Positions 17,043-24,703 of a DNA stretch of 64,000 nucleotides are shown here, one piece after another. This DNA is from Kutzneria chonburiensis (GTDB taxonomy: Bacteria > Actinomycetota > Actinomycetes > Mycobacteriales > Pseudonocardiaceae). A program made the position numbers and the translations under genes. The number at the start of each line of letters is the position of its first letter. The stretch's first letter is position 1. The notes under the pieces were generated by a model, which saw only the letters and a program-made list of their open reading frames with translations, did not search any database and was not told the DNA's origin. The stretch spans positions 930,001 to 994,000 of the forward strand of contig NZ_CP097263.1 in assembly GCF_028622115.1 (NCBI RefSeq), read 5' to 3'.

Positions 17043-18442
17043 TGGACACCGATGTGGTGATCGCCGGCGCCGGCCCGGCCGGCCTGACGCTGGCGTGCGA
17101 GCTGGCGATCGCCGGCGTGCGCACGATCCTGCTCGAACGCGAGGAACGCCGGCCGGCGTTCTGCCGTGGCTACAACCTGAACGCCCGCAGCCTGGACGCC
17201 TTCGACCGGCGCGGCATCGCCGACCGCTTCATCGCCGAGGGCGTCAAGGTCCCGGCGGCCCACTTCGGCGGCCTGCCCGGGCCGCTGGACATCGGCGGCC
17301 TGGGTTGGGACCACCCGTACACGCTCGGCATCGCGCAGACCCGGGTCGAGGAGATCCTGGAGGACCGGGCCGTCGAACTCGGCGTCGACCTCCGCCGCGG
17401 TCAGGCCGTCACGGCCTTCGACCAGGACAGTAACGGTGTGACCGTTAGCAATGAGATCCGCGCGCAGTACCTGGTCGGCTGTGACGGCAGCCGCAGCGCC
17501 GTGCGCAAGCTCGCCGGCATCGACTTCCCGGGCACGCCGAACACCCGGTACGCCATGATCGGCGACGTCGAAACCGACCTTACGCCCGGCAGGCACGGCG
17601 GCGTGTTCGTGATCCCGCGGCCGGGATACGTCCGCGTCGTGGTGGCCGATCCGATGGTCGACCGCGCCGAGCCGATCACGCTGGCCCTGCTCAATTCCAC
17701 TGTGGACGAGGCGCTCGGCCGGCACGTCGAGCTGGCCAATCCGCGCTGGCTCACCCGGTTCGGCAACGCCGCCCGACAGGCCGCCGACTACCGCAGCGGC
17801 CGAGTGCTGCTCGCCGGCGATGCCGCGCACATCCACCCGCCGGCCGGCGCCCAGGGCGTCAACGTCGCCATCGCCGACGCGATGAACCTGGGCTGGAAGC
17901 TGGCCGCCGCCGTGCACGGCTGGGCGTCCGGAGCACTGCTCGACTCGTACCACCGGGAGCGGCATGCGGCCGGTGCGCGCGTCCTGCTGCACACGCAGGC
18001 ACAGGGGTTGCTCGGCGGCGATGATCTTGGCCCCTTGCGGGACCTGTTCGCGGAGCTGAGCCGGCTCGACGGCGTCGGTCGCTTTCTGGCCGAACTGACC
18101 ACCGGTGTGGAAACCCGTTACGAGATGGGCGAAATCGTCGGACATCCGTGGTTGGGGCGAATGGCGCCGGATATTCCACTCGTGATCGACGGGAGGGCGG
18201 CCGGTGTCGCCGAACTGCTGCACGGCGGCCGCGGTGTGCTGCTCGACTTCGGCGTACTGGATCATCCGCCGCTGGAAAGGGTCGACATGGTGCGGGCCGA
18301 ACCGCTGCGCGAAGTGCCGGTCGGCGCGATGCTGATCAGGCCGGACGGGCACATCGCCTGGCTGGCCACGACGGACGGGCGGGCCGAGCCGGGGCCGCTG
18401 GCCGCGGCGCTGGAACGCTGGTTCGGGCTGGTGCCGGTGTGA
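17042..18442 (+). CDS. FAD-dependent aromatic monooxygenase
   Basis: 466 aa from ATG 17042. Rossmann motif GAGPAGL at residues 9-15, the DG motif GCDGSRSAVRKLAGIDFPG, and GDAAHIHPPAGAQGVN, marking the p-hydroxybenzoate-hydroxylase/OxyS/Rox family. A short C-terminal thioredoxin-like part (from about residue 385) is present. Such enzymes hydroxylate phenols or inactivate antibiotics such as rifamycins or tetracyclines. The PadR partner suggests an induced detoxification role; the substrate cannot be stated. Confidence 0.83.
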   Translation: MDTDVVIAGAGPAGLTLACELAIAGVRTILLEREERRPAFCRGYNLNARSLDAFDRRGIADRFIAEGVKVPAAHFGGLPGPLDIGGLGWDHPYTLGIAQTRVEEILEDRAVELGVDLRRGQAVTAFDQDSNGVTVSNEIRAQYLVGCDGSRSAVRKLAGIDFPGTPNTRYAMIGDVETDLTPGRHGGVFVIPRPGYVRVVVADPMVDRAEPITLALLNSTVDEALGRHVELANPRWLTRFGNAARQAADYRSGRVLLAGDAAHIHPPAGAQGVNVAIADAMNLGWKLAAAVHGWASGALLDSYHRERHAAGARVLLHTQAQGLLGGDDLGPLRDLFAELSRLDGVGRFLAELTTGVETRYEMGEIVGHPWLGRMAPDIPLVIDGRAAGVAELLHGGRGVLLDFGVLDHPPLERVDMVRAEPLREVPVGAMLIRPDGHIAWLATTDGRAEPGPLAAALERWFGLVPV

Positions 18443-18555
18443 CAACGCGCCGGAGCGCCCGGTTCGGCGGCTGGAACCGGGACTCGGCGTGCCGGGCGGC
18501 GCTGCGGGCGCCGCGTGCGAGGGGCGCCCGCAAGGCCGGGGGAACCGTCAGGTGG

Positions 18556-18582
18556 TCGGTGGCGCCGGGGGGACGCCACCGA
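18556..18582. terminator. hairpin between convergent genes
   Basis: Perfect 9-bp stem TCGGTGGCG / CGCCACCGA with a 9-base loop, midway between the stops of the monooxygenase and the first DUF4360 gene. No T-tract; likely a bidirectional terminator. Confidence 0.5.
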
Positions 18583-18606
18583 TCCGGGTGATCGCGATTA
18601 CCGAGA

Positions 18607-19233
18607 TCAACATTCCTTCCACGCGAAGCGATAAGTGGTGCGAATGCTTCCGTCCGTGGAGTCCATCGTCATGAAACTGGTGCTCGACGGGTCCGAGCTG
18701 CCGGCGGCCACACGCAGCTCGGTGTTGACATTGAGGTTACGGTCGACGCCGCAGGGAGCGAAGACCAATGCCGCTACGTCGGTCCTGTCGTTCGTCTCCC
18801 AGTCGTCCGAGAACGGGCCGGAGAACCGGTGGGCGACCCGCGCTGTCGGTGCGGTGCCCTGGAAATAATAGTTGGCCTGTTCCATGCCCGTCGCGCCCGA
18901 TTGCAGGTTCGCGAAGCCGCGGTAATCGCCCTCGGCGATCGCGTACGTGAACCCCTGGGGCACGTGCACACGCAAGGAGAGCTGGCAGTTCTTGCGTATG
19001 TCGGTCGGCGCCGACTGCGGGCCGACCTGGGCCAGGTAGTCGCTGTAGGTGACGGTGAAAGCGGTGTTGTCCGAGGCGACGGCCACCGCCGTCGTACCGG
19101 CAGGGCACCCGGATCCGTTGACCGTGACGACGCTGACGGTGACCGGACCAGAAGGCGGAGCTGAAGCGGGAGCGGAAACCGGGGCAGTGATCATCGATAA
19201 TGCCAGACCGGTGGCCGCCATCGTAGTAAGCAT
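18607..19233 (-). CDS. secreted DUF4360 protein (paralogue 1)
   Basis: 208 aa from ATG 19233, with GGGAAGGA upstream; a TTG 15 bases earlier is less likely. Signal peptide MLTTMAATGLALSMITAPVSA, then the DUF4360 core with GSGCP, FTVTYSDY, KNCQLSLRVHVPQGFTYAI and YRGFA. Ends in WKEC; four or more Cys suggest disulfides. Exported protein of unknown function. Two paralogues lie at 29015 and 36554 in this window. The body of the protein is beta-rich and would be a small extracellular beta-sandwich by appearance. Confidence 0.8.
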   Translation of the reverse strand: MLTTMAATGLALSMITAPVSAPASAPPSGPVTVSVVTVNGSGCPAGTTAVAVASDNTAFTVTYSDYLAQVGPQSAPTDIRKNCQLSLRVHVPQGFTYAIAEGDYRGFANLQSGATGMEQANYYFQGTAPTARVAHRFSGPFSDDWETNDRTDVAALVFAPCGVDRNLNVNTELRVAAGSSDPSSTSFMTMDSTDGSIRTTYRFAWKEC

Positions 19234-19552
19234 GGGTTTCCTTCCCAATACTTTTCACGACAGGATCGCACGCGTGGCTCACGGTAGCGCAGTCGTAACA
19301 ACGGGGGACCCACTGAACGGTGGAACATGAAAACGGCCCGTTGTCCGATGGTGGGATGAATTGACCTCGGTTGCTTTACGTGTCGGAAACGCCTTTCCTT
19401 GTCTTTGCTGCGTACGGGCTATCGGTAAACGCTCACGCCGATGCTGCGACTGCGCAAACGCGACGGCTCCGTTCGGCCGACGCGTTTGACTCGCCGCGTA
19501 TCGGGTACCCGCTGCCAACGGGCCGGACGGCCCCCAGTGGAGGTGAACGGCC
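19234..19552. other. intergenic region, divergent promoters presumed
   Basis: 319 bases between the DUF4360 gene (leftward) and the small membrane protein gene (rightward). It must hold both promoters, but I see no clear -35/-10 pair, operator or RNA gene. Short frames inside it have no ribosome binding site or recognisable product. Confidence 0.4.
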
Positions 19553-19930
19553 ATGATCGTCGGACTCGTGCTGATCGTGCTGTCGGTCGCCGCGGCGGTG
19601 GCGGCGGTGGCGTTCAACGGCGCCGGATCAGGACACGAGATCACCGCGTTCGGTCAGCACGTGACCAACGCCAACGATATGCAGATCTTCCTGGGCGGCA
19701 TCGTGGTCGCCCTGGTCTTCTGCCTCGGCCTGTGGATGGTGGCCGTCGCCGGCCGCCGTCGCCGGGCCGCGCGGGCCGACTACCGGACGGCTCGACGGGA
19801 GGCGGCCGACGCGTCCCGTGAGCGCGACCGGCTGGCGGAGCAGCTCAGCACGCAGCAGGAGATCACCCAGCGGGAGCAGCAGGACACCACCGTCATCGGT
19901 CGCCACCACGACCGCGAGGTCAGGTCCTGA
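19553..19930 (+). CDS. small two-helix membrane protein with coiled-coil tail
   Basis: 125 aa. ATG 19553 follows GGAGGTGAACGGCC. Two transmembrane helices (about residues 3-22 and 45-66) are followed by a charged RRRRRAARADYRTARREA helix and Gln/Glu-rich coiled coil. The topology puts the coiled coil in the cytoplasm. No family recognised. Its end overlaps the convergent DUF3052 gene by 11 bases. Confidence 0.65.
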   Translation: MIVGLVLIVLSVAAAVAAVAFNGAGSGHEITAFGQHVTNANDMQIFLGGIVVALVFCLGLWMVAVAGRRRRAARADYRTARREAADASRERDRLAEQLSTQQEITQREQQDTTVIGRHHDREVRS

Positions 19931-20315
19931 GCGCTCGCAGTTCCTTGCGCCACACGAATTTCAGGGCCGACCAGTCGTTCGACAGCATGGCGACCTTGAC
20001 GTCGACCAGCCCGGTCGGCAGCAGCAGTTCACGGAGCACGTTGTCCGTGATGTCGCTGCGGTGGCCGCCGGCCCGACGAGGCCAGCAGATCCACAGCGAC
20101 GACGACGCCGCCAGGTCCGACTCGAAGGCGGCGACGTCGTCGTCGAGGTCGGCCTGGCTGCGGTAGAAGGCGAGGACGACATCCGCCCCGGCGATGTCGT
20201 CCTCGACCATTTCTACATCCGGGAACGTGAACCCGGACGGGGCGTGCCGCAGCGTCACCTGGTGGCCCGGCTTGATGCCGAGCTTGCGATCGAGCGGCGT
20301 CGTTCCCTCGGCCAT
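19920..20315 (-). CDS. DUF3052-family protein
   Basis: 131 aa soluble protein. DRKLGIKPGHQVTLRHAP at the N-terminus, the LWICWPRRAGG strand and ITDNVLRELLLPTGLVDVKVAMLSNDWSALKFVWRKE at the C-terminus are the recurring features of DUF3052, a small alpha/beta family common in actinobacteria with no established biochemical role. Stands alone, 9 bases after the stop of the GH5 gene on the same strand, so it could be read from that transcript. Confidence 0.75.
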   Translation of the reverse strand: MAEGTTPLDRKLGIKPGHQVTLRHAPSGFTFPDVEMVEDDIAGADVVLAFYRSQADLDDDVAAFESDLAASSSLWICWPRRAGGHRSDITDNVLRELLLPTGLVDVKVAMLSNDWSALKFVWRKELRALRT

Positions 20316-20324
20316 CCGGCGATT

Positions 20325-22055
20325 CTAGGCGGCCCCGGCGGCGGACGGCGCCCAGCGGGCGAGTTCGGCGCGGGCGGCGGCCAGCTGGCTGTCCGACGGT
20401 GACCCCTCGGTCACCAGCAGGTAGTGCAGGCCGGCCGTGGCCGGCACGAGCAGGCGATCGCCGCTGCGGGACGTGGCCAGGTCCGACACCGCGACGGCGT
20501 TCATGTCCGCCGGCACGTGCAGCTCCGTCGGGGCGTCGCCGGCGGATCCCTGCCACACCAACACACCGTACCGTCCGCTGCCGACGACCGCCGCGGTGGC
20601 GGGCATGCTGCTGGGCACGGGATTCCAGGTCAGCACCTGGCTTCCGTCACGGGAGTGGTCCTCGTAGGTGAACGCCAGCGTGTGGCCGGCCACCGCCGCC
20701 GGGTACAGGCGGTCCAGCAGGCGCGGGTCCTGGCGGAGCTGATTTCCTTGCAGCGCCGAGTAGTCCTCGCCGTTCCAGGCGTCGGCCGTGGTCTGAACCT
20801 TGCTCGGGTTGTCGTTCATCAGCTCGTGGTGCTGTCCACTGTAGACGTCCCAGTGCCACTGCGTGCCCGACAGCACCGGGCCGGACTGCGCCGGGTGGCT
20901 CCACCAGTTCGCGCCGGACAGCCGGGAGTCGAGGGCCTGGTACATCGCCTTGTCCACGGTCGGCGTCTTGTCCGAGGTGTTGCCGGTCTCCGGATGCCCG
21001 AACTCGGTGACGATCGCCGCCGTGCCCAGTGCCGTCGCGCGGTCCCGGATCGTGCCGAAGTCGTTCGAATACTGGCCGTCGCCGGCCTTGCCCGGCATGA
21101 ACACGCCGGACTGCGCCAGTTCGTCGTAGAAGTGCGTGTTGAAGACGTAGCGGGTGCCCATCGCGCCCGTGTCCAGGAAACCGCCGACCTGCTTCTGGAA
21201 CGAGATGTTGGCGTTCCAGAACATGTTCGGCTCGACGAAGGCCGGCTTGTCCTGCCAGCCGGCGGTGTCCATGGCCTGCCGGAAGCGCTGGAAGAACGGC
21301 CACAGCATGCTCTGCTCCCAGGACCGGCTGTTCTGGTTGCTGTCGTAGCGGCCGGCGAACGGCTCGTTCCACGGGTCCATGCCGGCGATCCCGGCGAACT
21401 CGTCGGCGTTCAGGTGGTCGTGCAGGTACTGCATGGTCTGCGTGGCCTGGTTGACGAACTCGTCCTGCACGCCGTTGGCGTTGTGCCAGAAGTCGCTGGT
21501 GGCCGCCGTGACCGCGCCGTTGTTCGTGACGTTCTGTCCCCAGTGGACACAGATGCCGCAGCTCTCCTGCGGGTAGTGGCCCTGGTCCACCACCCACTTC
21601 GGCGCGCCGTCGCCGCTGTACCAGCTGCCGGTGTTGAACAGGTAGCGGGAGTAGAGGTCCTGGTGGTAGTCCGGCAGCACCACGAAGCCGGCGTCGAGGA
21701 AGGCCCTCATCTGGTCGGTCAGCTTGGCCAGGTACGTCGTGTCGAGCTGGCCCTTCACCGGTTCCGTGCCGGCCCACGATACGAGGAACCGCACCGCGTT
21801 CGCGCCCGTCAGCCGGCGCATCGCCGCCGCCGAGGACTGCGCGTCGGCCGTGCTGGCGAACGGGAGGAAACCGTTTTCCGCCAGCTTCACCTCGCCCGCG
21901 ACATTGAAGCCGCGCAACACGACCTCACGGCCGTGACCGTCCACAAAGGTCCCGTTGCGGACGGTCAGACCGTGCGCCTGTTCGGTCGCCACCGCCGCGG
22001 GGGCCGTGCTCAGCACTGCCGTCGCCGCCGCGAGCACCGCGATCAGTGCCCTCAT
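20325..22055 (-). CDS. secreted GH5 glycoside hydrolase, endoglycoceramidase-like
   Basis: 576 aa from ATG 22055 (GGGAG nearby; the adjacent GTG 22058 is too close to it). Signal peptide MRALIAVLAAATAVLSTAPAAVA. The GH5 barrel begins VLRGFNV; acid/base Glu about 231 lies in DPWNEPF and nucleophile Glu about 351 in TEFGHPE. A C-terminal beta domain (from about 470) follows, as in endoglycoceramidases. It probably releases glycans from glycolipids or related beta-glycosides outside the cell; the exact substrate is not evident. Confidence 0.82.
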   Translation of the reverse strand: MRALIAVLAAATAVLSTAPAAVATEQAHGLTVRNGTFVDGHGREVVLRGFNVAGEVKLAENGFLPFASTADAQSSAAAMRRLTGANAVRFLVSWAGTEPVKGQLDTTYLAKLTDQMRAFLDAGFVVLPDYHQDLYSRYLFNTGSWYSGDGAPKWVVDQGHYPQESCGICVHWGQNVTNNGAVTAATSDFWHNANGVQDEFVNQATQTMQYLHDHLNADEFAGIAGMDPWNEPFAGRYDSNQNSRSWEQSMLWPFFQRFRQAMDTAGWQDKPAFVEPNMFWNANISFQKQVGGFLDTGAMGTRYVFNTHFYDELAQSGVFMPGKAGDGQYSNDFGTIRDRATALGTAAIVTEFGHPETGNTSDKTPTVDKAMYQALDSRLSGANWWSHPAQSGPVLSGTQWHWDVYSGQHHELMNDNPSKVQTTADAWNGEDYSALQGNQLRQDPRLLDRLYPAAVAGHTLAFTYEDHSRDGSQVLTWNPVPSSMPATAAVVGSGRYGVLVWQGSAGDAPTELHVPADMNAVAVSDLATSRSGDRLLVPATAGLHYLLVTEGSPSDSQLAAARAELARWAPSAAGAA

Positions 22056-22156
22056 CACCGCTCCCTGGAAAACGTGAAAAAATTCGCGCTTGACGGTAGT
22101 GAGGGGCGTGACGAGGGGTCAATGGGCCGTTCGGTGCCTTTCCGACGGCGTGGACG

Positions 22157-22205
22157 CACCTGAGTGGCTCATTTGGCCGCTGGAGCCAAATGAGCCACTC
22201 AGGTG
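22157..22205. terminator. perfect 21-bp hairpin after the protease gene
   Basis: Inverted repeat with arms 22157-22177 and 22185-22205 (CACCTGAGTGGCTC... / ...GAGCCACTCAGGTG), no mismatch, 7-base loop. It starts 30 bases past the stop of the leftward protease gene, so it likely ends that transcript. No T-tract. Confidence 0.6.
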
Positions 22206-22234
22206 GAGCGGGGGGAGTGAGGGGTGGTGGGCGG

Positions 22235-23218
22235 TTAGGCGTGCTGGGCTCGTTCGTACAGCGGCTTGGTGATGGTGCTGCTGAATTGCGGCCCGACCAG
22301 ATGGCGCGTGCATCCGGTGTGGTCTGGCGTGGTACAGACTTTGTCTGTTCCGGTCATGAAATAGCCGCCCTGGGTATTGTCGCCGACCACGGTCCCGATG
22401 CCGTGGTGGAAGTCGGCGATGCGTGGACCGCCGCTGGAGCCGCCGCCCATGGTGCAAGCCGGGCCCCACAGGTCGGGACCGGCGGGAAAGTCCGGTGTGC
22501 CGGGATACTCGGCGGCGATGCCGTGGCAGAAGGCGAGGCGCTCGCCGGTGTACTCGGGAAGGTTCTCCCGGGCGGGATCGGTGCTGGCCCGCGGATAGCC
22601 GAACTGGAACTGGTCGCTGCTGCCGGGACGGTCGAAGCCGATGTGCTGGGCGGCATCCACGGCGTCCTGGACGCGACGGCCCTGGGCGTTCGGGTTGAGC
22701 ACGTCGAAGGCCTGGTCGTAAGGGTCGTACTTGACGGCGTTCTGCTGGTCATTCTGGAGCCAGGTCGCGTCGGCCACGCCGAGCCGGCCGACGAACCTGC
22801 CGTACGGGGCCTGGCCATCGTGGTAGCCGGGGATGAACAGCACGTTGGCGTTCCAGGCGTTGTTGTCCCCCAACAGGTCCGTGTTGTTGACGCAGTGCCC
22901 GGCGGTGACGACGGTGCTGCGGTTGGCGCTGTCCACAACGGTCGCCGTGCAGCTGGCGTCCTCGCCGTGGTCGGTGAAGAACAGCCGGCCGACGGTCGGG
23001 TTCGAGCCGGTCCACGGCGCGCCGTCGGGACCGGCCTTGGGCGGATTGTCCACAGTGGACGGAACGATCAGCGCCTTGATCCGCTCGGGCGTCCAGTAGG
23101 CCAGCACCGCCTGCTGATCGGCCGCGCTGACCGCCTGCTCGTGTACGACCACATGGCCGGTCGCCGGCACCAGCGCCGTGCCGGCGAGCAGAATTCCGAT
23201 ACCCAGTGTGCTCAGCAT
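22235..23218 (-). CDS. secreted trypsin-like serine protease
   Basis: About 327 aa from ATG 23218; a GTG nine bases earlier is also in frame and neither has a clear ribosome binding site. Signal peptide followed by a propeptide-like stretch (SAADQQAVLAYWTPERIKALIVPS). Catalytic His in VVTAGHC and Ser in TMGGGSSGGP mark family S1; the Asp is probably in YDQAFDVL. Several Cys (DASC, AGHC, AFCHG, GPACT, KVCTTPDHTGC) could pair. Extracellular peptidase, substrate unknown. Confidence 0.82.
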   Translation of the reverse strand: MLSTLGIGILLAGTALVPATGHVVVHEQAVSAADQQAVLAYWTPERIKALIVPSTVDNPPKAGPDGAPWTGSNPTVGRLFFTDHGEDASCTATVVDSANRSTVVTAGHCVNNTDLLGDNNAWNANVLFIPGYHDGQAPYGRFVGRLGVADATWLQNDQQNAVKYDPYDQAFDVLNPNAQGRRVQDAVDAAQHIGFDRPGSSDQFQFGYPRASTDPARENLPEYTGERLAFCHGIAAEYPGTPDFPAGPDLWGPACTMGGGSSGGPRIADFHHGIGTVVGDNTQGGYFMTGTDKVCTTPDHTGCTRHLVGPQFSSTITKPLYERAQHA

Positions 23219-23309
23219 GACGCGCACGGTAGGACCGCGATGTCAGGAACCTGTTGCGGTCTAATTCGGCTGCGGTAGTGGACCTTGAATCGCTACGCTG
23301 CCGGCCATC

Positions 23310-24044
23310 ATGACGACGAAGCTGAACCAGATCATCGCGGTGGAGAAGGGCGTCAAGAGCGGCGCGCTCCGCGACCTCACCGACGCGCACCACCAGCTCC
23401 AGAAGCCGGCGCTGCTGGCCGGCATCTCGCGCACGTACCAGCCCAAGGACGAGGACGGCGAGGTGCTGCCGCCGGAGTCCACCCGCGTCCAGGTCAAGAC
23501 CGAGGACGTGCTGCGGCACACCGCGACCGTGCTGACCAGGCTGTTCGACGTCACCGCGACCAAGGACTGGGCCAACTGCGTGGCCCGGGCCGACGTGGTC
23601 GTGGACGGCCGCACGCTGCTGTCCGACGTGCCCGTGTCCTACCTGCTCTTCCTCGAGAAGCAGCTGGTCGACCTGCACACGTTCGTGAAGAAGCTGCCGC
23701 TGCTGGACGCCGCCGAGTCCTGGAGCTTCGAGGAATCCGCCGACTACTGGCGCACCGAGCAGGTGCGGACCATCCGCACCAAGAAGGTGCCCCGCAACCA
23801 CGTCAAGGCCGAGGCCACCGAGAAGCACCCGGCGCAGGTCGAGGTGTACTACGAGGACGTGCCGGTGGGCTACTGGACCACCGTCAAGTTCTCCGGTGCG
23901 CTGCCGGCCCGCCGGGTCAACGAGCTGGTCGACCGGGTCGAGAAGCTCCAGCAGGCGGTCAAGTTCGCCCGCGAGGAGGCCAACGCCCTCGAGGTCACCG
24001 ACCAGCGGATCGGCGACGCCGTGTTCGGCTACCTGTTCGGGTAG
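23310..24044 (+). CDS. conserved protein of unknown function beside permuted tRNA-like genes
   Basis: 244 aa, soluble, no signal peptide. Starts MTTKLNQIIAVEKGVKSG. Features seen: an N-terminal helix with HHQLQKPALLAGISRTY, a central ATKDWANCVARADVVVDGR, a hydrophobic VSYLLFLEKQLVDLHTFVKKLP helix, DYWRTEQVRTIRTKKVPRNHVKAEATEKHPAQVEV, and a C-terminal coiled coil (RRVNELVDRVEKLQQAVKFAREEAN). I cannot name a family. It lies 50 bases before the permuted tRNA-like genes, in the same direction, so a role in binding, processing or using those RNAs is possible; this is inference from proximity only. Confidence 0.7.
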   Translation: MTTKLNQIIAVEKGVKSGALRDLTDAHHQLQKPALLAGISRTYQPKDEDGEVLPPESTRVQVKTEDVLRHTATVLTRLFDVTATKDWANCVARADVVVDGRTLLSDVPVSYLLFLEKQLVDLHTFVKKLPLLDAAESWSFEESADYWRTEQVRTIRTKKVPRNHVKAEATEKHPAQVEVYYEDVPVGYWTTVKFSGALPARRVNELVDRVEKLQQAVKFAREEANALEVTDQRIGDAVFGYLFG

Positions 24045-24055
24045 CCTCCCTGATT

Positions 24056-24094
24056 CCCCGCTGGAGCGCGGGGTGCGCCCCGGACTCGGGGCGC
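24056..24094 (+). other. two consecutive GC-rich hairpins
   Basis: CCCCGC/GCGGGG (24056-24061 with 24068-24073) and GCGCCCCG/CGGGGCGC (24075-24082 with 24087-24094, loop GACT). They lie between the stop of the unknown protein and the first permuted tRNA-like gene: either a terminator or attenuator for the protein gene, or a 5' processing element. No T-tract follows. Confidence 0.5.
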
Positions 24095-24231
24095 GAAGCT
24101 GAAACTGAGTCGTCAGCCTGACAAACCCAGGCCCCAGTGGAGGTTCGAGTCCTCCTCCCGGCACTCGCGCCGGGATGGCCCAACTGGCAGAGGCAGCCCG
24201 GGCATCAACCTCAGACTCTCGCTCCAGCTTC
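24095..24231 (+). tRNA. circularly permuted tRNA-like gene P1 (Leu CAG candidate)
   Basis: The 3' half comes first: T-stem GGAGG/CCTCC around loop TTCGAGT (24139-24155), acceptor strand TCCCGGC (24156-24162) and discriminator A 24163. After a 5-base linker comes the 5' half: acceptor GCCGGGA (24169-24175, seven perfect pairs with the upstream strand), T8, G9, D-arm GCC...GGC with A14 and G18G19. The open ends pair too: GAAGCTG (24095-24101) with CAGCTTC (24225-24231) and GAGTC (24107-24111) with GACTC (24214-24218). CTCAGAC (24210-24216) resembles a CAG anticodon loop; an 18-base variable region would fit leucine. CCA is not encoded. The exact anticodon stem is uncertain (CGGGC 24199-24203 with GCCTG 24116-24120 is the best fit). 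Confidence 0.65.
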
Positions 24232-24258
24232 AGCATTCCGCCGAACACCGGATCGCCC

Positions 24259-24367
24259 GGGGACGGGCGACGATCGCCGAGGTGCGGGTTCAAATCCCGC
24301 TGGCCGCGCCAACCATGCGGCCGTAGCTCAACGGAAGAGCGCGGCGACCTCATACTGACCCGTCCCC
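24259..24367 (+). tRNA. circularly permuted tRNA-like gene P2 (Met CAT candidate)
   Basis: 3' half first: anticodon-stem strand TCGCCG (24274-24279), AGGT, T-stem GCGGG/CCCGC with loop TTCAAAT (24284-24300), acceptor TGGCCGC (24301-24307), discriminator G 24308, encoded CCA 24309-24311. After five bases comes the 5' half: acceptor GCGGCCG (24317-24323; seven pairs, the last G.T), T8, A9, D-arm GCTC...GAGC with GG in the loop (24326-24340), G26, and CGGCGA (24342-24347), which pairs with TCGCCG. Beyond this an outer 9-bp helix joins GGGGACGGG (24259-24267) to CCCGTCCCC (24359-24367). CTCATAC (24349-24355) resembles a CAT anticodon loop. How the two halves are joined at the loop cannot be read. 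Confidence 0.7.
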
Positions 24368-24402
24368 TTAAACGTGCCGGTGTGCGAATTGGGCGGCCAA
24401 GC

Positions 24403-24444
24403 GAGGCCCCGGACTGGCTATGTCCGGGGCCTCACCCTGTTTTT
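24403..24444 (+). terminator. intrinsic terminator after the permuted tRNA-like genes
   Basis: Perfect 11-bp stem GAGGCCCCGGA (24403-24413) / TCCGGGGCCTC (24423-24433), 9-base loop, then TTTTT at 24440-24444. A classic rightward terminator 36 bases past P2, indicating that P1-P2 is transcribed as a unit. Confidence 0.75.
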
Positions 24445-24462
24445 GCCGCGCGTTCCGCGCGG

Positions 24463-24695
24463 GGCTCGGCCCCTGTGGGGCCGATGCCTCGCCCTTGCCG
24501 GATTTCGACCGCCGCGTCGGCGTCGGTGGTGGGGCGCTTCGGTGGCGGCGGCCGAAATCCGGCAACCGGGCGAAGCATCGGCGGGGCCGAGCCGATTTTC
24601 GGTGTGGCAACCGGGCGAAGCATCGGCGGGGCCGAGCCGGTCTTCGGTGTGGCAACCGGGCGAAGCATCGGCGGGGCCGAGCCGATTTTCGGTGT
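24463..24695. repeat. REP-like inverted repeat, copy 1, with 3 x 45-bp tandem repeat
   Basis: Outer arms GGCTCGGCCCC (24463-24473) and GGGGCCGAGCC (24583-24593); inner arms TTGCCGGATTTCG (24495-24507) and CGAAATCCGGCAA (24553-24565), all perfect. The right part is triplicated as 45-bp units at 24561, 24606 and 24651, near-identical. It shares architecture with the elements at 38926 and 41534. No coding use seen; long frames through it are GC artefacts. Confidence 0.7.
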
Positions 24696-24703
24696 GGCGG
24701 ACT

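Noticed and set aside
24169-24311. A conventional intron-containing tRNA running from GCCGGGA to the encoded CCA
   Set aside because: GCCGGGA does not pair with TGGCCGC; each acceptor strand pairs perfectly only with the strand in the permuted order.
24561-24695. CRISPR-like array
   Set aside because: The 45-bp units abut without unique spacers and there are no cas genes; tandem duplication of a palindromic element.
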